Part shown: positions 11,101-21,715 of the stretch, piece by piece
How the letters are laid out: every line of letters starts with the position of its first letter
How positions within the stretch are numbered: position 1 is the stretch's first letter
Source: Cladopsammia gracilis
Taxonomy: Eukaryota > Cnidaria > Anthozoa > Scleractinia > Dendrophylliidae
Assembly: GCA_022457155.1 (NCBI GenBank)
Contig: JAJGOT010000122.1
Coordinates: 1,149,501 to 1,213,500, forward strand
DNA length: 64,000 nt
Direction: 5' to 3'
The notes under the pieces: generated by a model
Seen by the model: only the letters and a program-made list of their open reading frames with translations
Database searches by the model: none
What the model was told of the DNA's origin: nothing
Program-made: the position numbers and the translations under genes

Positions 11101-14100
11101 TCGATATAAGAGAGTTTAGAAAAGTGAGAGCCAGCCTCTAGGCGATGCCACCAGGCTGCGTGTCATAAACAAATTCTATCCTTTTTTTAAATAAATGGGG
11201 TGCGTGGAATAAGGCCCTAAGTGGCTTTTGGTCTAACATCAAATTCTCCCTGTGTTTAACAAGGGAATACAAGGCAGTTTGGAAGGAGAGTCTGGCAGTT
11301 AATCAGAAGTCATTTAGGGCATTTTCCAGGCACCCAGTCAATTGATGCCCTTGTTAAAGACATGTGAACTTGTTATTTTGCCTTTAAGTTGCCTGTCACG
11401 ATGATTCTTGACAAAATTTATTCTCACACTGATGATAGTTACAAAAGTTCTCTCGCTTCGACTTTTTCTGCTTCGATTTGTGTCTCTCACAACACTCTCT
11501 CGACCTCGTGCCTTTTAGTCTGGTTGTTACCGGTCTAAACCGGTTTTACTGACGTCACACACTCTCATGTCACGCAACTTGATAGTAACATTACGGTCCG
11601 ACACTCTCCCCCTATTTGATACATGCAAATGAAGCAAATAAAATCACACTGCTTCACTCTCCTTTTAGAAACAGTCATAAAACAGTTCCGACAGTTCATG
11701 TTTTCACTAGTCACTGGATCAGTTTATTCGTCTTCTTGCTCTGCGATCTTCCTGATACGTTCAGCAGCAGCTATGGCTGCTCGCCTTGGAATGAACTCTC
11801 TGGCTCGAGGATTAAGCTGTACCAGTTGGCTCAACTGTGTTTCTCGCACATCGCAAGACAACTCCATTGGACATAGATGTTGGATCGCCCACTCTAAGTA
11901 CGACTTTCCTGCTCTCAGCCTCGCTGCTCGGACGACTCCATCTCGTCCCTTGATGAGTTTCACGATGATTCCAATGTTCCACTTTGCACGGTTACGCTCC
12001 TCACTCAGGATCAGCACCACATCTCCAACGTTCATATTCAACTCTTTAGACTTGTGTTTCAGATTATGTCTTTCCCTCAGACTCCTTATGTATTCTGTGG
12101 TCCACCGTGACCACAAAATGTCCTTGCAGCAATGGAGGTATCTAGCTCTCTTCCGTAGGTCCACATCTTCTACTGAATCTACATCTTCCTTTGGTAGAAG
12201 GTTGGACTGTCCATACAACATGGTGTTAGGAGTGAGCAGCGGAAACTCAATATCATCCTCCACATCAAGGATCACTTCTTCAAGCTCGCCGATTGTCAGG
12301 TTCGCCCGTTCTATAGCCTTGTAGAATGCCCGTTTCACAACTCCAACTAAGCGTTCAAATTGACCGCCCCACCACTGGGCCCTGGCGAGATTGAACTGCC
12401 AAAGAATGTTGTGATGCGCTAGATAGTCTTGTGTCTTCTCATCTTTCATAATCCTCTTGAGCCACTTGGATGCAGATACAAAACTTTTCCCATTATCAGA
12501 ATAGATCTTGTTAGGTCTTCCTCGTCTCGCAATAAACCGTTTCAAACACTTAATGAAACTCACGGTGGTTTGGTCAGTTAGTAACTCTAAATGGACTGCT
12601 CTTGTCAAACTGCACGCAAATAGTAGTATGTAGGCCTTGCCTTCTTTCTTCTTAGAACTCTTGTAGGCTAAAGGACCAGTGTAATCCACCCCGACTGCTT
12701 GGAAAGGAAATGATCCTTCTGTACGATCCAATGGCAAGTTACCAGGTGGTGGATTATGGAACTTTGTGACGTGGAACTTCTTACACCCGTAACAGTGGTT
12801 GATTACATTCTTCGTCAGTTGCCGGAGACGGGGAATCCAGTACTCTCGTCTGATGTGCGCCATCGTAAGGCCGACTCCCCCGTGCAGGGTCAAGATGTGG
12901 GCGTCTTGCACCATTTTTTCTGATAGAACTACCTTGAGTGGCAAATACAGAGGGTAATGGCCTTGATTCTTCCCCTGCACTCATAGATCTCTTCGCCATT
13001 CTTCTGAAGGTTGAGCCTTTGTTGATCTTCCATAAATTTCTTAGTCACGCTGTATCTCCCTTGCTCACGCTTTATCCACCATTTGACTTGTTTCTCCGTT
13101 TCTGCTGTCGTCAAAGGTCCACTAATTCGATTTGATTCCTTGCTCCTGCAGTTCTGAAGGAATCGCATGACCCATGCACTGATTCTAACCGTTCGCCAGA
13201 AGGTATGCTTTTCCAGCACTTCATCAAAGTCATCCCTTGTTTCCACTCCAGCTGCAAACAACTCGCTAGTAAGCTTGGCTTCCGCTTCCGTTTCTTTAGT
13301 AGGTTCAGTCACTATATCTCCTGGCCACTCTTCAGGATTGGACAGCCATTCTGGTCCCGGAAACCACACGCTGGACAGTTGGCCTGCCTTACAGCCTCTG
13401 CTCCCTATGTCGGCTGGATTGTGATCGGTGTCAACATGCCTCCACTCAATGAAGTCCTTGGCGTTGATCTTGCGGACTCTGTTGGCCACGAACTGTCTGT
13501 AGGTACCTCCCCCTTTAATCCAGTGAAGTGTAACTGTACTGTCAGTCCACCCATGAACTGACGTAATTGGGTATCCTTCAAGTGCAGCTCTCACGTTCTC
13601 CACAAGATTAGCGGCCATGTGGGCCGCCACAAGTTCCAACCTTGGTATTGTAAGGTTCTTCTTTGCCAATCTTGACTTTGCTGCAATCAATCCCTTGCTC
13701 ACCCCAGAGACTTGAGTAATCACTGCATAGACAACCGCTGATGTACCAGATCCACTTGTGTCACCGAATGCATGTAACTGGACTCCTTCGATTGGCTCTT
13801 TGAACCTTGGCAAGCTCCGCGGTACTTCCACTGTTGTCCAATTCGGTCTGACACCTTCTCATCCCATGGTAGATGGTTGTCACATACTTCGCGATACAGA
13901 AGCTTTCCCACGAGCATTGTGGGTGATGCTATACCGAGCGGGTCATACACTGCGGCTAAGAAACGTAGTATTCCTCTCTTTGTGATATCTACAGGCTCTC
14001 CAGGAAAGGCCACTGCAATCGTATCCTCCTTCTTGTTCCAAGGGAGTCCTAACATTTTGGATTCACCTTCCACAACTCCTAACTGTTGTTTCGCGTGGCT

Positions 14101-17100
14101 CTGCTGCTCATCCACAGGAGGAACATTCTCACACTCTAGCTGAGGTTCACTGGAGTTCCACTTGTGCATGGTAAACTTAGCCTCCCCAAACACTGATATG
14201 ATTGTCTTTTTCAGATCCTGAACTTCATCTCTCGTGTTGCCACCCGTGATGTCGTCAACATATAGACTTCTCAAAATCTCTTCCACCTCTACTGGGTACT
14301 TCTCCCGTAGGTTTTCTAAGTGCAACTTCAATGTTCCTGCCAGTAAGAAAGGGGACTGAACCAAACCGAATAGTGCTCGTGTAAATCTCAAGACTTCAAT
14401 AATAGATGGGCCTCTGTTCTTGATCCAATGAAAACGTAGCACATCTCTGTCTTCAGGTCTTGCGAACTTGTAAGGCTTGTTTGATGTCGGCTGTTAAAGC
14501 GATTGGCTTTAGGCGATTACGCACAAGTACATTCCACAGCAGGTTCTGCAATGGGGGTCCGGTCTCTAAACAATCATTCAGCGACGGACTATCTTCACTT
14601 GGCTTAGCTGAAGCGTCGAACACGATTCTGAGTTTGGTAGTCGCAGCTGTTTCCTTTTTTACAGGTTTATGTGGGATGTAAAAAGCTCTCTGACTTGGCT
14701 CGTCTACGACTCTTTCGACTATCCCTTCAGACAACTGCTCCTGGATGATCTCGTCATACTTCTCTATCATCCCAGGCTCTCTCTGTAACTTCTACACTAG
14801 ACTTTCTAGTCTCCTGATGCTTCCACGTTCGTTGGAGGGTAGGTGGCCATGACCCGGCTTCCACAGCAACCCTAATTCGTACCAACCTTCTTCGCTTTGG
14901 TGCAGCTGCTCGATGAATTCATTGAACATGTTCTGCTGATCTGCTTCAGGTCTATCTTCGAGTCCTAAGACATCTAAACTGCAAAGTTGTTCATAATCCA
15001 TGGCTGATGTTTTTGTCAAATACACATTGGAGAGAGTAGCTTCTCTACCTGAGGACATCAACGTCCACCCCGGCTTAGTGAGCTCGGCAATCAGCTCAGA
15101 TGGTTGACCAATTCTAGGTTTCGTCTCAGTTTTGATCCTCGAGTACTCGCTTGCACCAAGTATTACATGAATGGGTAACTCACTTTTCTTATCGTTGTCG
15201 TCTATGACTACCCCCTGCTGATACTTGTTGATCAGATCTTCATAGTTCGGATTTGGAACTGTAAGTAAGACACCCTTGTCGACCTTGGTAATCTTTGTTG
15301 TCATCTCAAACTTTCTGTCAACACTGGTAACCTTTACTGTGTAGCTTTGGACCTTCTGAATTGTCGAGAACAGCATCATCTCGATGTGTTTACACTCGAT
15401 ATGTGTTGGTCGCTTGTTAAGCCGTTCAATCAAGGCTGCCGATGCATAAGAACTACCAGCACCAGTGTCCAGTAATGCTCTGCATTTGATCCCGTCAACA
15501 ACCACCACCACCACTGGATAGATAACAGATCCCTCACCCGTTGCCAACATCATCATCTGATTGTTACCAGGCACCCTGTCACAAATAGACGTGTGATGTC
15601 TTCCGTCACAGTGTTGACAAGTATGCTTGCTCAGGCACTCTTGCGCTCGGTGTCTTGCTCCTGTGCAGTTAAAGCACAACTTCTTGTCACTCAAGAACTT
15701 CCTGCGTTGGTTCCATCCAGGGACTTTCTTACACTCTGTAGACTTGTGGTCCTCCTCATTGCAATAGACACAGGGACGCCACACCTTTGCACCCTCATCT
15801 CTGGTTTGGTAGGTGGGAATTTTCCTTGGCGGGAAGTGGGTTGGTGTAATGCGGTTTGGTGGGATGCGGTTAGTTGGGATGCGGTTTGGTGGGTCAGGCT
15901 TCTGGTCTTCACTAAGAATAGGGTTACGGTCACACCACTTCCTTAAAGATTCGCTTAATTCCGGAAATCCCCACCCTTGCCAGTTGTCATCTAGTCGAAC
16001 TAAATCTGCTCTAATGTCGGGTAGTTTATCAAATGTCGCACACACAAACCCACCAATTTCTTTAACCTTGCCCATAGTCTCTAGCACTTGTATGTGACTT
16101 GTTAGCTTCCCATAAAAGTCATGGACTTTAGCTGGGTGCGCACCACGAGTTGTTGGTAGACCAATAATGCATTGCATATGCGCGTTTGCTACCTCACTTG
16201 GCTTGCCATATTTGGTTTTTAATATAGTTTTGGCCCTCTCATAGCCTTCAGTCGTAAAAGGGAGTCTATCAATGGACGCGCGAACACTGGGTACCAGTAA
16301 TTCTTTCAGGTAAGAAAACTTGGCAACTTGAGTTAGTTTGGACTTATCAATTTCGATTTCAAATTGATTCCACAACCTTATCCAATCAAGAAAAGTTCCT
16401 TGAAACTTGGTTATCTCTAGTTTCGGTAATTTTGCTCCAACACTGCTCGAATTCTCTGATTCCTCCGGAGATGCCTTCGCTGCTTTCTCAAATTTCGCAC
16501 GCACCTCGCGTTTAGCTTTTTCTAGCTGAATTTTTTCATCCAAAATACGTTTTCGGTGTTCCTCCTCGAGTTTTTCATTTTCAGCTGATCTAATGTCAGT
16601 GGCTACTTGTTTCACTTCTTTGAAAATCTCTTCAAATTTACCGATTTGAGTTTCTAAAGTTGCAGTCCAAAGTCTGACCTCTTCAGGGTCGTCATTATTT
16701 TCAATACGCAGCTCTTGAACTTGCAATTTAAGCTGATGTGTTTTGTCAATAATGGACTCTAATGCGCTCTCATGTCTGTCAATAGCTTTCACGTCTTTGG
16801 CTTCGAATATTTTCGTCGTCTCTCCGATGGTAAAGTTAAGCATTTTCAGCTTACCTTCAATCTTATCTTGCAATGTTTTGATTTCGCTCATGATGATCTT
16901 GCTATGTTTGAATTCCTCTCGTCGCTTGCTTATCTTCGTTTCTCACAGTTCACTGCTTGTTTTCCTTGAAACACACGTGTCCTGGCAGGGTCGCCACTTT
17001 TGTCGCGATGATTCTTGACAAAATTTATTCTCACACTGATGATAGTTACAAAAGTTCTCTCGCTTCGACTTTTTCTGCTTCGATTCGTGTCTCTCACAAC

Positions 17101-20100
17101 ACTCTCTCGACCTCGTGCCTTTTAGTCTGGTTGTTACCGGTCTAAACCGGTTTTACTGACGTCACACACTCATGTCACGCAACTTGATAGTAACATTATG
17201 GTCCGACATGCCCACTGTTCGTAGAGGGTATAGTCGCAGTAAAACAAGATTATTACTTTTGCAATGGGCCTGAACCAACCAACCATGTCCACCTAACAGG
17301 GATACATGTAACCATTTTGCTAGAGTTGACTGTACATTGCTGTCGGACAGAGAAAACTTTTGTTTATTTGTGCTCACCGATTGCTTTAACTGGCGGTCTT
17401 GCTCTTCACGAATCTCCCTGTTGCGCTGGAGGAGCTCCCTGTCATGACAAAGAAATAATGGCACCTTTAGGTTGTAACTTTGCTGCATGTACTTATTTTG
17501 CAACATTATGCACTGATGACAACATGTAATGGACCATACAAAGGAACATGTTTTGCACAATATCAGAGGAGCCTAAGAGAGTGCAGGGGAATACAGTGGT
17601 TGATGGCAATTAATTTGCAGCTCTACTGTACTATTAATCCAGTCCCATGTAGCTGCTTTACCAAATTTTGGCATGCTTCACAAACATGTTAATTCTTTTC
17701 AGAGGTTGCAATGACTGGAATAATTTTATGTGACAGGATTTGTGACCTCTCGTAGGAAAACGATACTAACGGATAGCCGTTCGAACCGGTTATACCGTTC
17801 ACTTGCCGTTCACCTGCCGTTCACGAACAGTAGGAGGCCGTTTGAACGGCAAGGGTCGACCGTTCACTTAAAATATTCAGCCGTTCGAACGGCAAGGGTC
17901 GCCCGTTCACTTAAAATATTCAGCCGTTCGAACGGCAAGGGTCGCCCGTTCACTTAAAATATTCAGCCGTTCAAACGGCTTAAGTTAACTGTTCGGAAAA
18001 AAAAAATTCAGCCGTTCAAATAAATCTTCACCCGTTCGAAACATTGTTTAATATCCGCAAATTCTCTAACGGATAGCTTGATAGTTTCGAAAAGGAACAG
18101 CTTCCAAGAATAATTATTTTTCAGATTGTACCGACAGTCAATATTCAGAGCGCTAGAGCTTTGGAAACATTTTGCCGACTCAGGAAATAATTGCGCTGTA
18201 TGATCTTCCATAATACCGTACATGTAAAACAGCTAGTTTTTCTCTCCCAGAAATGTCATCAAGCATCTGTTTGGCCAGACACGAGCCAGACAACAGTCCC
18301 GCTCTTAAAAGGAACAAGAATCAAGCGGCGGATGGATCGATGGAACGCTCGCGAAACCAAATGCGGCTTATGTTTATCTCCAGCCCGAAGACACTCCAAA
18401 CTTTCTGTCATGTTTTAGCGCGGTGGAATACTTGGAAATGAAGAAAGAAAACAGAGAATTTCTTAGAAGTTTATATAAAAACTTGAGACTTTCGCTTGTG
18501 CCAGCATGTTTTCAGGTTTCAAATTACCGTTTTGACATATGCAAATTCTGTGCACTTTTACCACTTTTCCCAAGGGACCGACAACTACAACAAACTTTAT
18601 AGGGTTTAATTTTTATTTTCTGCCTACCAAACGTTCCCTACCGTCTTTAATTTCGATTATAATTTTTCGTTCCATTCAAGATTTATTTTAATAATAAGTA
18701 AACATGAAGTGCAGAAATAATTTTACACACATGAATTTTGCGTGACTACTGCATTTGGGACTCCGGGCCAAAATAACATAACCAATTAATGATTCACAAG
18801 CTGCAAATTGTAGAATTAGCTGTTCAGGTGTTCAATTTTTATGACGATGTCTCGCGTGAATACAATCGACGACAAAGACACCGTTGTCGTATGCATAAGG
18901 ATCAAATTCGAAGGAATTGGCGAATCGTGTCCTTCGTGGCCATCGTTTGACAATTTCAATGATAATTTCGAAAACAACTTGCAGCTACCAATTACCAAAG
19001 GTCACTAAACAGTCTAAATCAGCGATGCCACAATGTTTGCGAAGAAATGGAGTTAATTGGCTTGATTGGCATGGTGATCCGCCCCACGGCACAATAAGTT
19101 GACTTGAGTTTCAATGGTTTTGCAGAAGTCTTACTTGAATCCTTTCAATTTGCCGACTTTAATGATATGCTAAGTCAAGTGCGTTCACTTTTTACTTGCC
19201 CAGTGTAAAGAGGCCCAATTGTCGAAACAATCGCGCGATTGGCTGTCAAAAAGTGTGTAGCGTTTCCTGAAAAATGTTGTGCTTCGGTGAATATGAGTTG
19301 CATGCTTTAAACTTTCACTCGACGTTCGATGCCCGTCGACAAACATATGTTTTTATCGTCGATTAAATGTTCTTGTTTTAATTTTTTAAATGTAACAATT
19401 AGCGATCAATTTACTTGAAGAGTTTAGATTTTTAGATCATAAAACATTTACGTTTTGATTTTCGCTGTCGGCAACTGAGTGTTTTCTTTTAATCGTTCGG
19501 CCGTTCATTTCACTGCGAGTCGCTGGAAGTATTTCTTTTCTTTAGCCGTTCATCCGTTCACCGGCAGCTGTTCATAATGTTTATTCAGCCGTTCATCATC
19601 CGTTCACTAGCCGTGCGTGCATGCCGTGTGAACGGCATCCATTAGTATCGTTTTCCTGTGAGAGGTCACATTTAATTAATTGAAAATTCTTGGTTTAAAT
19701 CAGTGTGCCAGCATTAAAGAAATACATGTGTATGGTTGGTTTAATGTATCATCTTTGTGCATGCACAGCCTGTGCAGCCTGGCATGCTTCTTGAACTGCC
19801 CTTCCAAGATATTGTGAAATTTCATGTCCTGCGAAACATAAGTTGGCAAGAAAGTGTTGTATCGTGTTTAAGTTTAGTACAGCTATGAAACTGTTACAAC
19901 TGAATTCTATTAACTTCTTATTTGCACCCACCTTCCATAACATTGCTGACAATGAATCTGGCTGAGGACATTGTGGGCTGCAGGAGTCTAACCTCCAGGT
20001 CAGGCATGCCCAACATGTTTCTTTGTTTTCCACAAGCTATTAAGAGCAAAAATATAACATTTTACAATGGGGACTACTTTCATGTAATAAATTTTTCATT

Positions 20101-20619
20101 CATTTCTTCTTTGTTTTGTCTATACATCTATTTCTTCTTTCCAAAATCATCATCATTATTATTGCGGACACAAATAGTTCCAACACACCTCCTCAAATTG
20201 CAATAAATTTCAGCATCATGTACACTTTATACCTTGCTGGTCAAACTCTGACCCCATTAAAGCCACATGCACGTAGCAACTAAGCAATTTTTCCACAAGT
20301 TGTTTATTTGTCATCAGAGTTCTGCAGGTCAATAGGAAATGATGTCATAGTTACTTTTTTATTAAATACAAAACAGTTGTATTTTTTAACATCCAATGGT
20401 TACACATTCCTGTTATTCCTCCCCCTTCGAAGTTACAGTAACCTTTTTGTTCTGTCCATTTCTAACAATTACATTTGTATGAACTTTTACCCATTCACAA
20501 AATGTAAACATTACTTCTCTTAAAATTATCACTGACCTTAATTGCTCCGCAGACCTGTTTGTGAGTCGATATCTAATCAGGCATACTGGAACAGTGTCCC
20601 AGTGGCTCTGTAGACGCAT
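8134..20619 (-). CDS. Many-exon host gene, unrecognised (partial)
   Basis: Small exons with proper splice sites follow one another on the minus strand: 20619-20537 (contains HWDTVPVCLIRYRLTNR), 20020 or 20036 down to 19932 (DLEVRLLQPTMSSARFIVS), 19828-19753 (HEISQYLGRAVQEACQ), 17438-17378 (ELLQRNREIREEQDRQLKQS), 10929-10894, 10612-10574, 8926-8870, 8202-8134. An alternative last exon is 8353-8291 (a basic, coiled-coil-like RKRRLERLEKELR, then stop). The four exons from 10929 to 8134 all begin and end in phase 0, as does the donor at 17378, so they could be skipped without loss of frame. The C-terminal part is charged and Asp/Glu/Lys-rich. I do not recognise the protein. The exon at 19753 fits in phase with the one at 17438 only if its donor is AT and not GT; otherwise it ends in TGA at 19751-19749. 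Introns contain a BEL element and other repeats. The start is not identified. Confidence 0.55.
9087..9123 (+). repeat. (CATACT)n microsatellite
   Basis: Five to six perfect copies of the hexamer CATACT. It produces the artificial open frames seen on both strands here. Confidence 0.9.
9520..10274. mobile_element. 755-bp inverted-repeat element carrying a RecQ-like fragment
   Basis: The left block (9520-9620) and right block (about 10195-10274) are inverted copies: GTAACCTG(T/C)GATCAGGCGCT at the outer ends and GGGAGGGAAAAAAGAACGCC at the inner side. Each block is itself a small near-palindrome, since GATCAGGCGCT and AACGCCTGATAC face each other within it. The element sits inside the dispersed TTCTTAAAACGC repeat, with TTGGAT near both ends. 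It is probably a non-autonomous DNA transposon with captured or residual coding sequence; the superfamily is not determined. Confidence 0.7.
9615..9977 (-). pseudogene. RecQ-like DEAD-box helicase fragment
   Basis: A 120-codon minus-strand frame contains a Walker A-like motif (LTGFGKSTIYQLIP) followed about 25 residues later by motif Ia (VIVVSPL), in the order found in the N-terminal half of RecQ/BLM superfamily 2 helicases. The DEAH/DExx box and the whole second helicase domain are absent, so it cannot be a working helicase. The segment lies wholly inside a 755-bp inverted-repeat element and travels with it. It may be a remnant of a helicase encoded by the parent transposon or a captured host fragment. 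Confidence 0.7.
11394..11603 (-). repeat. BEL element 1, 3' LTR
   Basis: The 210-bp direct repeat partner of 17001-17208. It contains the palindrome ACCGGTCTAAACCGGT. Flanked on the left by target-site TGCC. Confidence 0.93.
11724..12980 (-). pseudogene. BEL element 1 integrase
   Basis: A 418-codon open stretch. It has an HHCC-type zinc-binding region (HILTLHGGVG...CYGCKK). The rve core follows with all three acidic residues: GVDYTGPL, YSDNGKSF and the Glu in WGGQFERLVGVVK. A DUF5641-type C-terminal domain (GDVVLILSE...WNIGIIVKLIKG) completes it. This part has no internal break. It has lost continuity with upstream pol because of the shift near 12960. It would insert the cDNA into the chromosome. 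Confidence 0.9.
12929..13831 (-). pseudogene. BEL element 1 RNase H region
   Basis: The frame opens after a shift near 13838 and holds the Pao-type RNase H: HAFGDTSGSGTSAVVY (first acidic residue), KNLTIPRLELVAA (Glu) and WTDSTVTLHWIKG (Asp). DHNPADIGSRGC then marks the domain's end. A further frameshift near 12960 separates it from the integrase. It would degrade the RNA strand of the RNA:DNA hybrid during reverse transcription. Confidence 0.88.
13720..14770 (-). pseudogene. BEL element 1 reverse transcriptase, frameshifted
   Basis: Two pieces. In 14770-14453 the fingers region is seen (RIVFDASAKPSEDSPSLNDCL, then TADIKQA). In 14442-13720 the palm carries the catalytic YVDD at 14262-14251, then AVYDPLGIASP. 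A 1-nt frameshift near 14455, inside or next to the codons for RK(P)ED, separates them. Both would belong to one polyprotein with Gag in an intact element. The first piece is in the same frame as gag-protease, divided only by the TAG at 14792. Confidence 0.9.
14792..16891 (-). CDS. BEL element 1 Gag and aspartic protease
   Basis: An intact 699-codon frame from ATG 16891. The N-terminal 140 residues are coiled-coil-like and charged. A DUF1759-type Gag region follows (KFQGTFLDWIRLWNQFE, then GYERAKTILKTKYG). Next come Cys/His zinc knuckles (CVYCNEEDH..C, CFNCTGARHRAQEC, CQHCDGRHHTSIC). A retropepsin-like DUF1758 domain has its active site in LLDTGAGSSYAS. The frame ends at a TAG (14794-14792), beyond which the same frame continues into reverse transcriptase. 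Gag would build the particle that packages element RNA, and the protease would cut the polyprotein. Confidence 0.92.
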   Translation of the reverse strand: MSEIKTLQDKIEGKLKMLNFTIGETTKIFEAKDVKAIDRHESALESIIDKTHQLKLQVQELRIENNDDPEEVRLWTATLETQIGKFEEIFKEVKQVATDIRSAENEKLEEEHRKRILDEKIQLEKAKREVRAKFEKAAKASPEESENSSSVGAKLPKLEITKFQGTFLDWIRLWNQFEIEIDKSKLTQVAKFSYLKELLVPSVRASIDRLPFTTEGYERAKTILKTKYGKPSEVANAHMQCIIGLPTTRGAHPAKVHDFYGKLTSHIQVLETMGKVKEIGGFVCATFDKLPDIRADLVRLDDNWQGWGFPELSESLRKWCDRNPILSEDQKPDPPNRIPTNRIPPNRITPTHFPPRKIPTYQTRDEGAKVWRPCVYCNEEDHKSTECKKVPGWNQRRKFLSDKKLCFNCTGARHRAQECLSKHTCQHCDGRHHTSICDRVPGNNQMMMLATGEGSVIYPVVVVVVDGIKCRALLDTGAGSSYASAALIERLNKRPTHIECKHIEMMLFSTIQKVQSYTVKVTSVDRKFEMTTKITKVDKGVLLTVPNPNYEDLINKYQQGVVIDDNDKKSELPIHVILGASEYSRIKTETKPRIGQPSELIAELTKPGWTLMSSGREATLSNVYLTKTSAMDYEQLCSLDVLGLEDRPEADQQNMFNEFIEQLHQSEEGWYELGLLWKPGHGHLPSNERGSIRRLESLV
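16980..16996 (-). promoter_or_regulatory. Primer binding site-like sequence
   Basis: On the minus strand, four bases after the 5' LTR comes TGGCGACCCTGCCAGGA. It starts with TGG, as expected for a match to the CCA end of a tRNA. The tRNA species was not identified. Confidence 0.7.
17001..17208 (-). repeat. BEL element 1, 5' LTR
   Basis: The 208-bp direct repeat partner of 11394-11603, followed on the right by target-site TGCC. Transcription of the element would start here and run leftwards. Confidence 0.93.
17742..19669. mobile_element. 1.9-kb inverted-repeat element rich in CCGTTCGAACGG
   Basis: The ends are inverted copies of about 40 bp: GTGACCTCTC..AGGAAAACGATACTAA(C/T)GGAT followed by GCCGTTC. 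ATTT flanks both sides (17738-17741 and 19670-19673), a 4-bp target duplication. Subterminal regions are packed with GCCGTTC/GAACGGC words: a 43-bp tandem repeat on the left and scattered copies at about 19495-19635 on the right. No transposase frame is present, so it is non-autonomous. It lies between exons of the unrecognised minus-strand gene. Confidence 0.82.
17838..18010 (+). repeat. 43-bp tandem repeat
   Basis: Three near-identical 43-bp units begin at 17838, 17881 and 17924, and a degenerate fourth begins at 17967. Each unit contains the palindrome CCGTTCGAACGG and a CCCGTTCACTTAAAATATTCAG segment. These are subterminal repeats of the surrounding element and plausible transposase binding sites (inference). 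Confidence 0.9.
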
Positions 20620-20642
20620 CTGTTAATCAATATAAATTTTTA

Positions 20643-21715
20643 TTAATATATATAGATAGCCCAAGCCTAACAGCGTCGCACTTTGAACAAGCTTAACTAA
20701 GGTGAAACTTAACTAAGGTGAAAGGTTGGAAGCACAAGAATTAAGATTGACGAAGAGGCTATTTTCAATTTTAGCAATTCTCAAAAACAGTATTACGCGA
20801 CCGTCTGCACAGTACATTTTTTATAGACCGTACAAAAGTTCACAAAAACAACTTTTCTCTGTCTAGAATAAATAGTACCACTAGTTTCCGAATAAAATAC
20901 AGTTTATGTTTGTCAAAAATTGCCCGAGAAACTGATTTGAAAATCAAAAATTGCAAAAATACACAAACATATTTGCATAAGGCGATGCGAGTGAAGATAG
21001 AACTGTACTATAAAATCAAGTCTTGTTTTGTTTACATAAAATCGCTTTTCAATCTATCTAATGAATGAACAAACACATAAAAATGGACAACACAATCTTC
21101 TTTCGAAAAAATTTATTCAAATCTCCATTAGTTTACGTTTAAAAGCAAAACGCGTACCATGTAATTATAGCTCATCGAGTTCAAGCTTTCTTCGATGAAA
21201 TTCAAGAGATAGGCATGTTTTAAAATCAATTCGCCAAAACTAACAATAACACTAATAACAAGTCACTCACAGATTGATATCAACATAAATTCTCATCGAA
21301 AACTGTAATCTGTTTTACCTTTTAAGTTCCTCGCTTGCTTGGAAATTCAAATCTCCGCTTCTGGTTCTGAAATCATCTCCCGCATTGATAAAAATGTAAT
21401 ACATGAAGTTCCTCGAAGCAAGATTTTATCCCTGAAAGCTCGTCTTTTTCCACTAAAGCGGCTTCTGAGTATACCTTCATTAGTATCCCTGTCTTGAGTA
21501 GCAAACCGCGAAAAAAAGCAGGAAAATAACGAGTTTAATTCTCCGCTAGGCACAAGATCCCGGATGTTGTTCCAACACGGCGGGCGGCCGGCGGGCGGAC
21601 GGACGGACACGCGCCCGCGAAACATTCCGCTAGCCATGACCATGAAAAATCACGGCGTAGGTTCTATGAGTATGGAGCTGCGCAGCCAGGCCTTCGGCCT
21701 GGCAAGTGCTACGCT
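20643..21715 (-). mobile_element. Internally deleted LINE copy
   Basis: Read on the minus strand, the 5' end (AGCGTAGCACTTGCC, then CTGCGCAGCTCCATACTCATAG) and the region coding MVMASGMFRGRV match the 5' end of the LINE at 46286-49960. The 3' end (GCAGACGGTCGCG, then a (TA)n tail) matches that LINE's 3' end at about 49690-49960. The endonuclease and reverse transcriptase parts are missing. It is a 1.07-kb derivative keeping both ends, presumably moved by the full-length element. Open frames inside (such as 21347-21643) are remnants of the 5' region. Confidence 0.82.

Larger units (their letters stand above)
11394..17208 (-). mobile_element. BEL/Pao LTR retrotransposon, full length, defective
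   Basis: Direct repeats of 210 bp (11394-11603) and 208 bp (17001-17208) differ by three substitutions and one 2-bp indel. Both begin TG and end CA. The 4-bp TGCC at 11390-11393 and 17209-17212 is the target duplication. On the minus strand the order is LTR, primer-binding-like TGGCGACCCTGCCAGGA (16996-16980), gag-protease, reverse transcriptase, RNase H, integrase, a purine tract (AAATAGGGGGAGAG, 11617-11604), LTR. The domain order and the DUF1759/DUF1758-type gag-protease are those of BEL/Pao. The similar LTRs point to a recent insertion, yet pol carries an in-frame TAG and three frameshifts. It lies in an intron of the unrecognised minus-strand gene. Confidence 0.95.

Noticed and set aside
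11623..12324. 233-codon plus-strand frame
   Set aside because: Antisense of the integrase of BEL element 1.
17838..18010. CRISPR-like or coding repeat
   Set aside because: 43-bp units are contiguous with no unique spacers and lie inside an inverted-repeat element.
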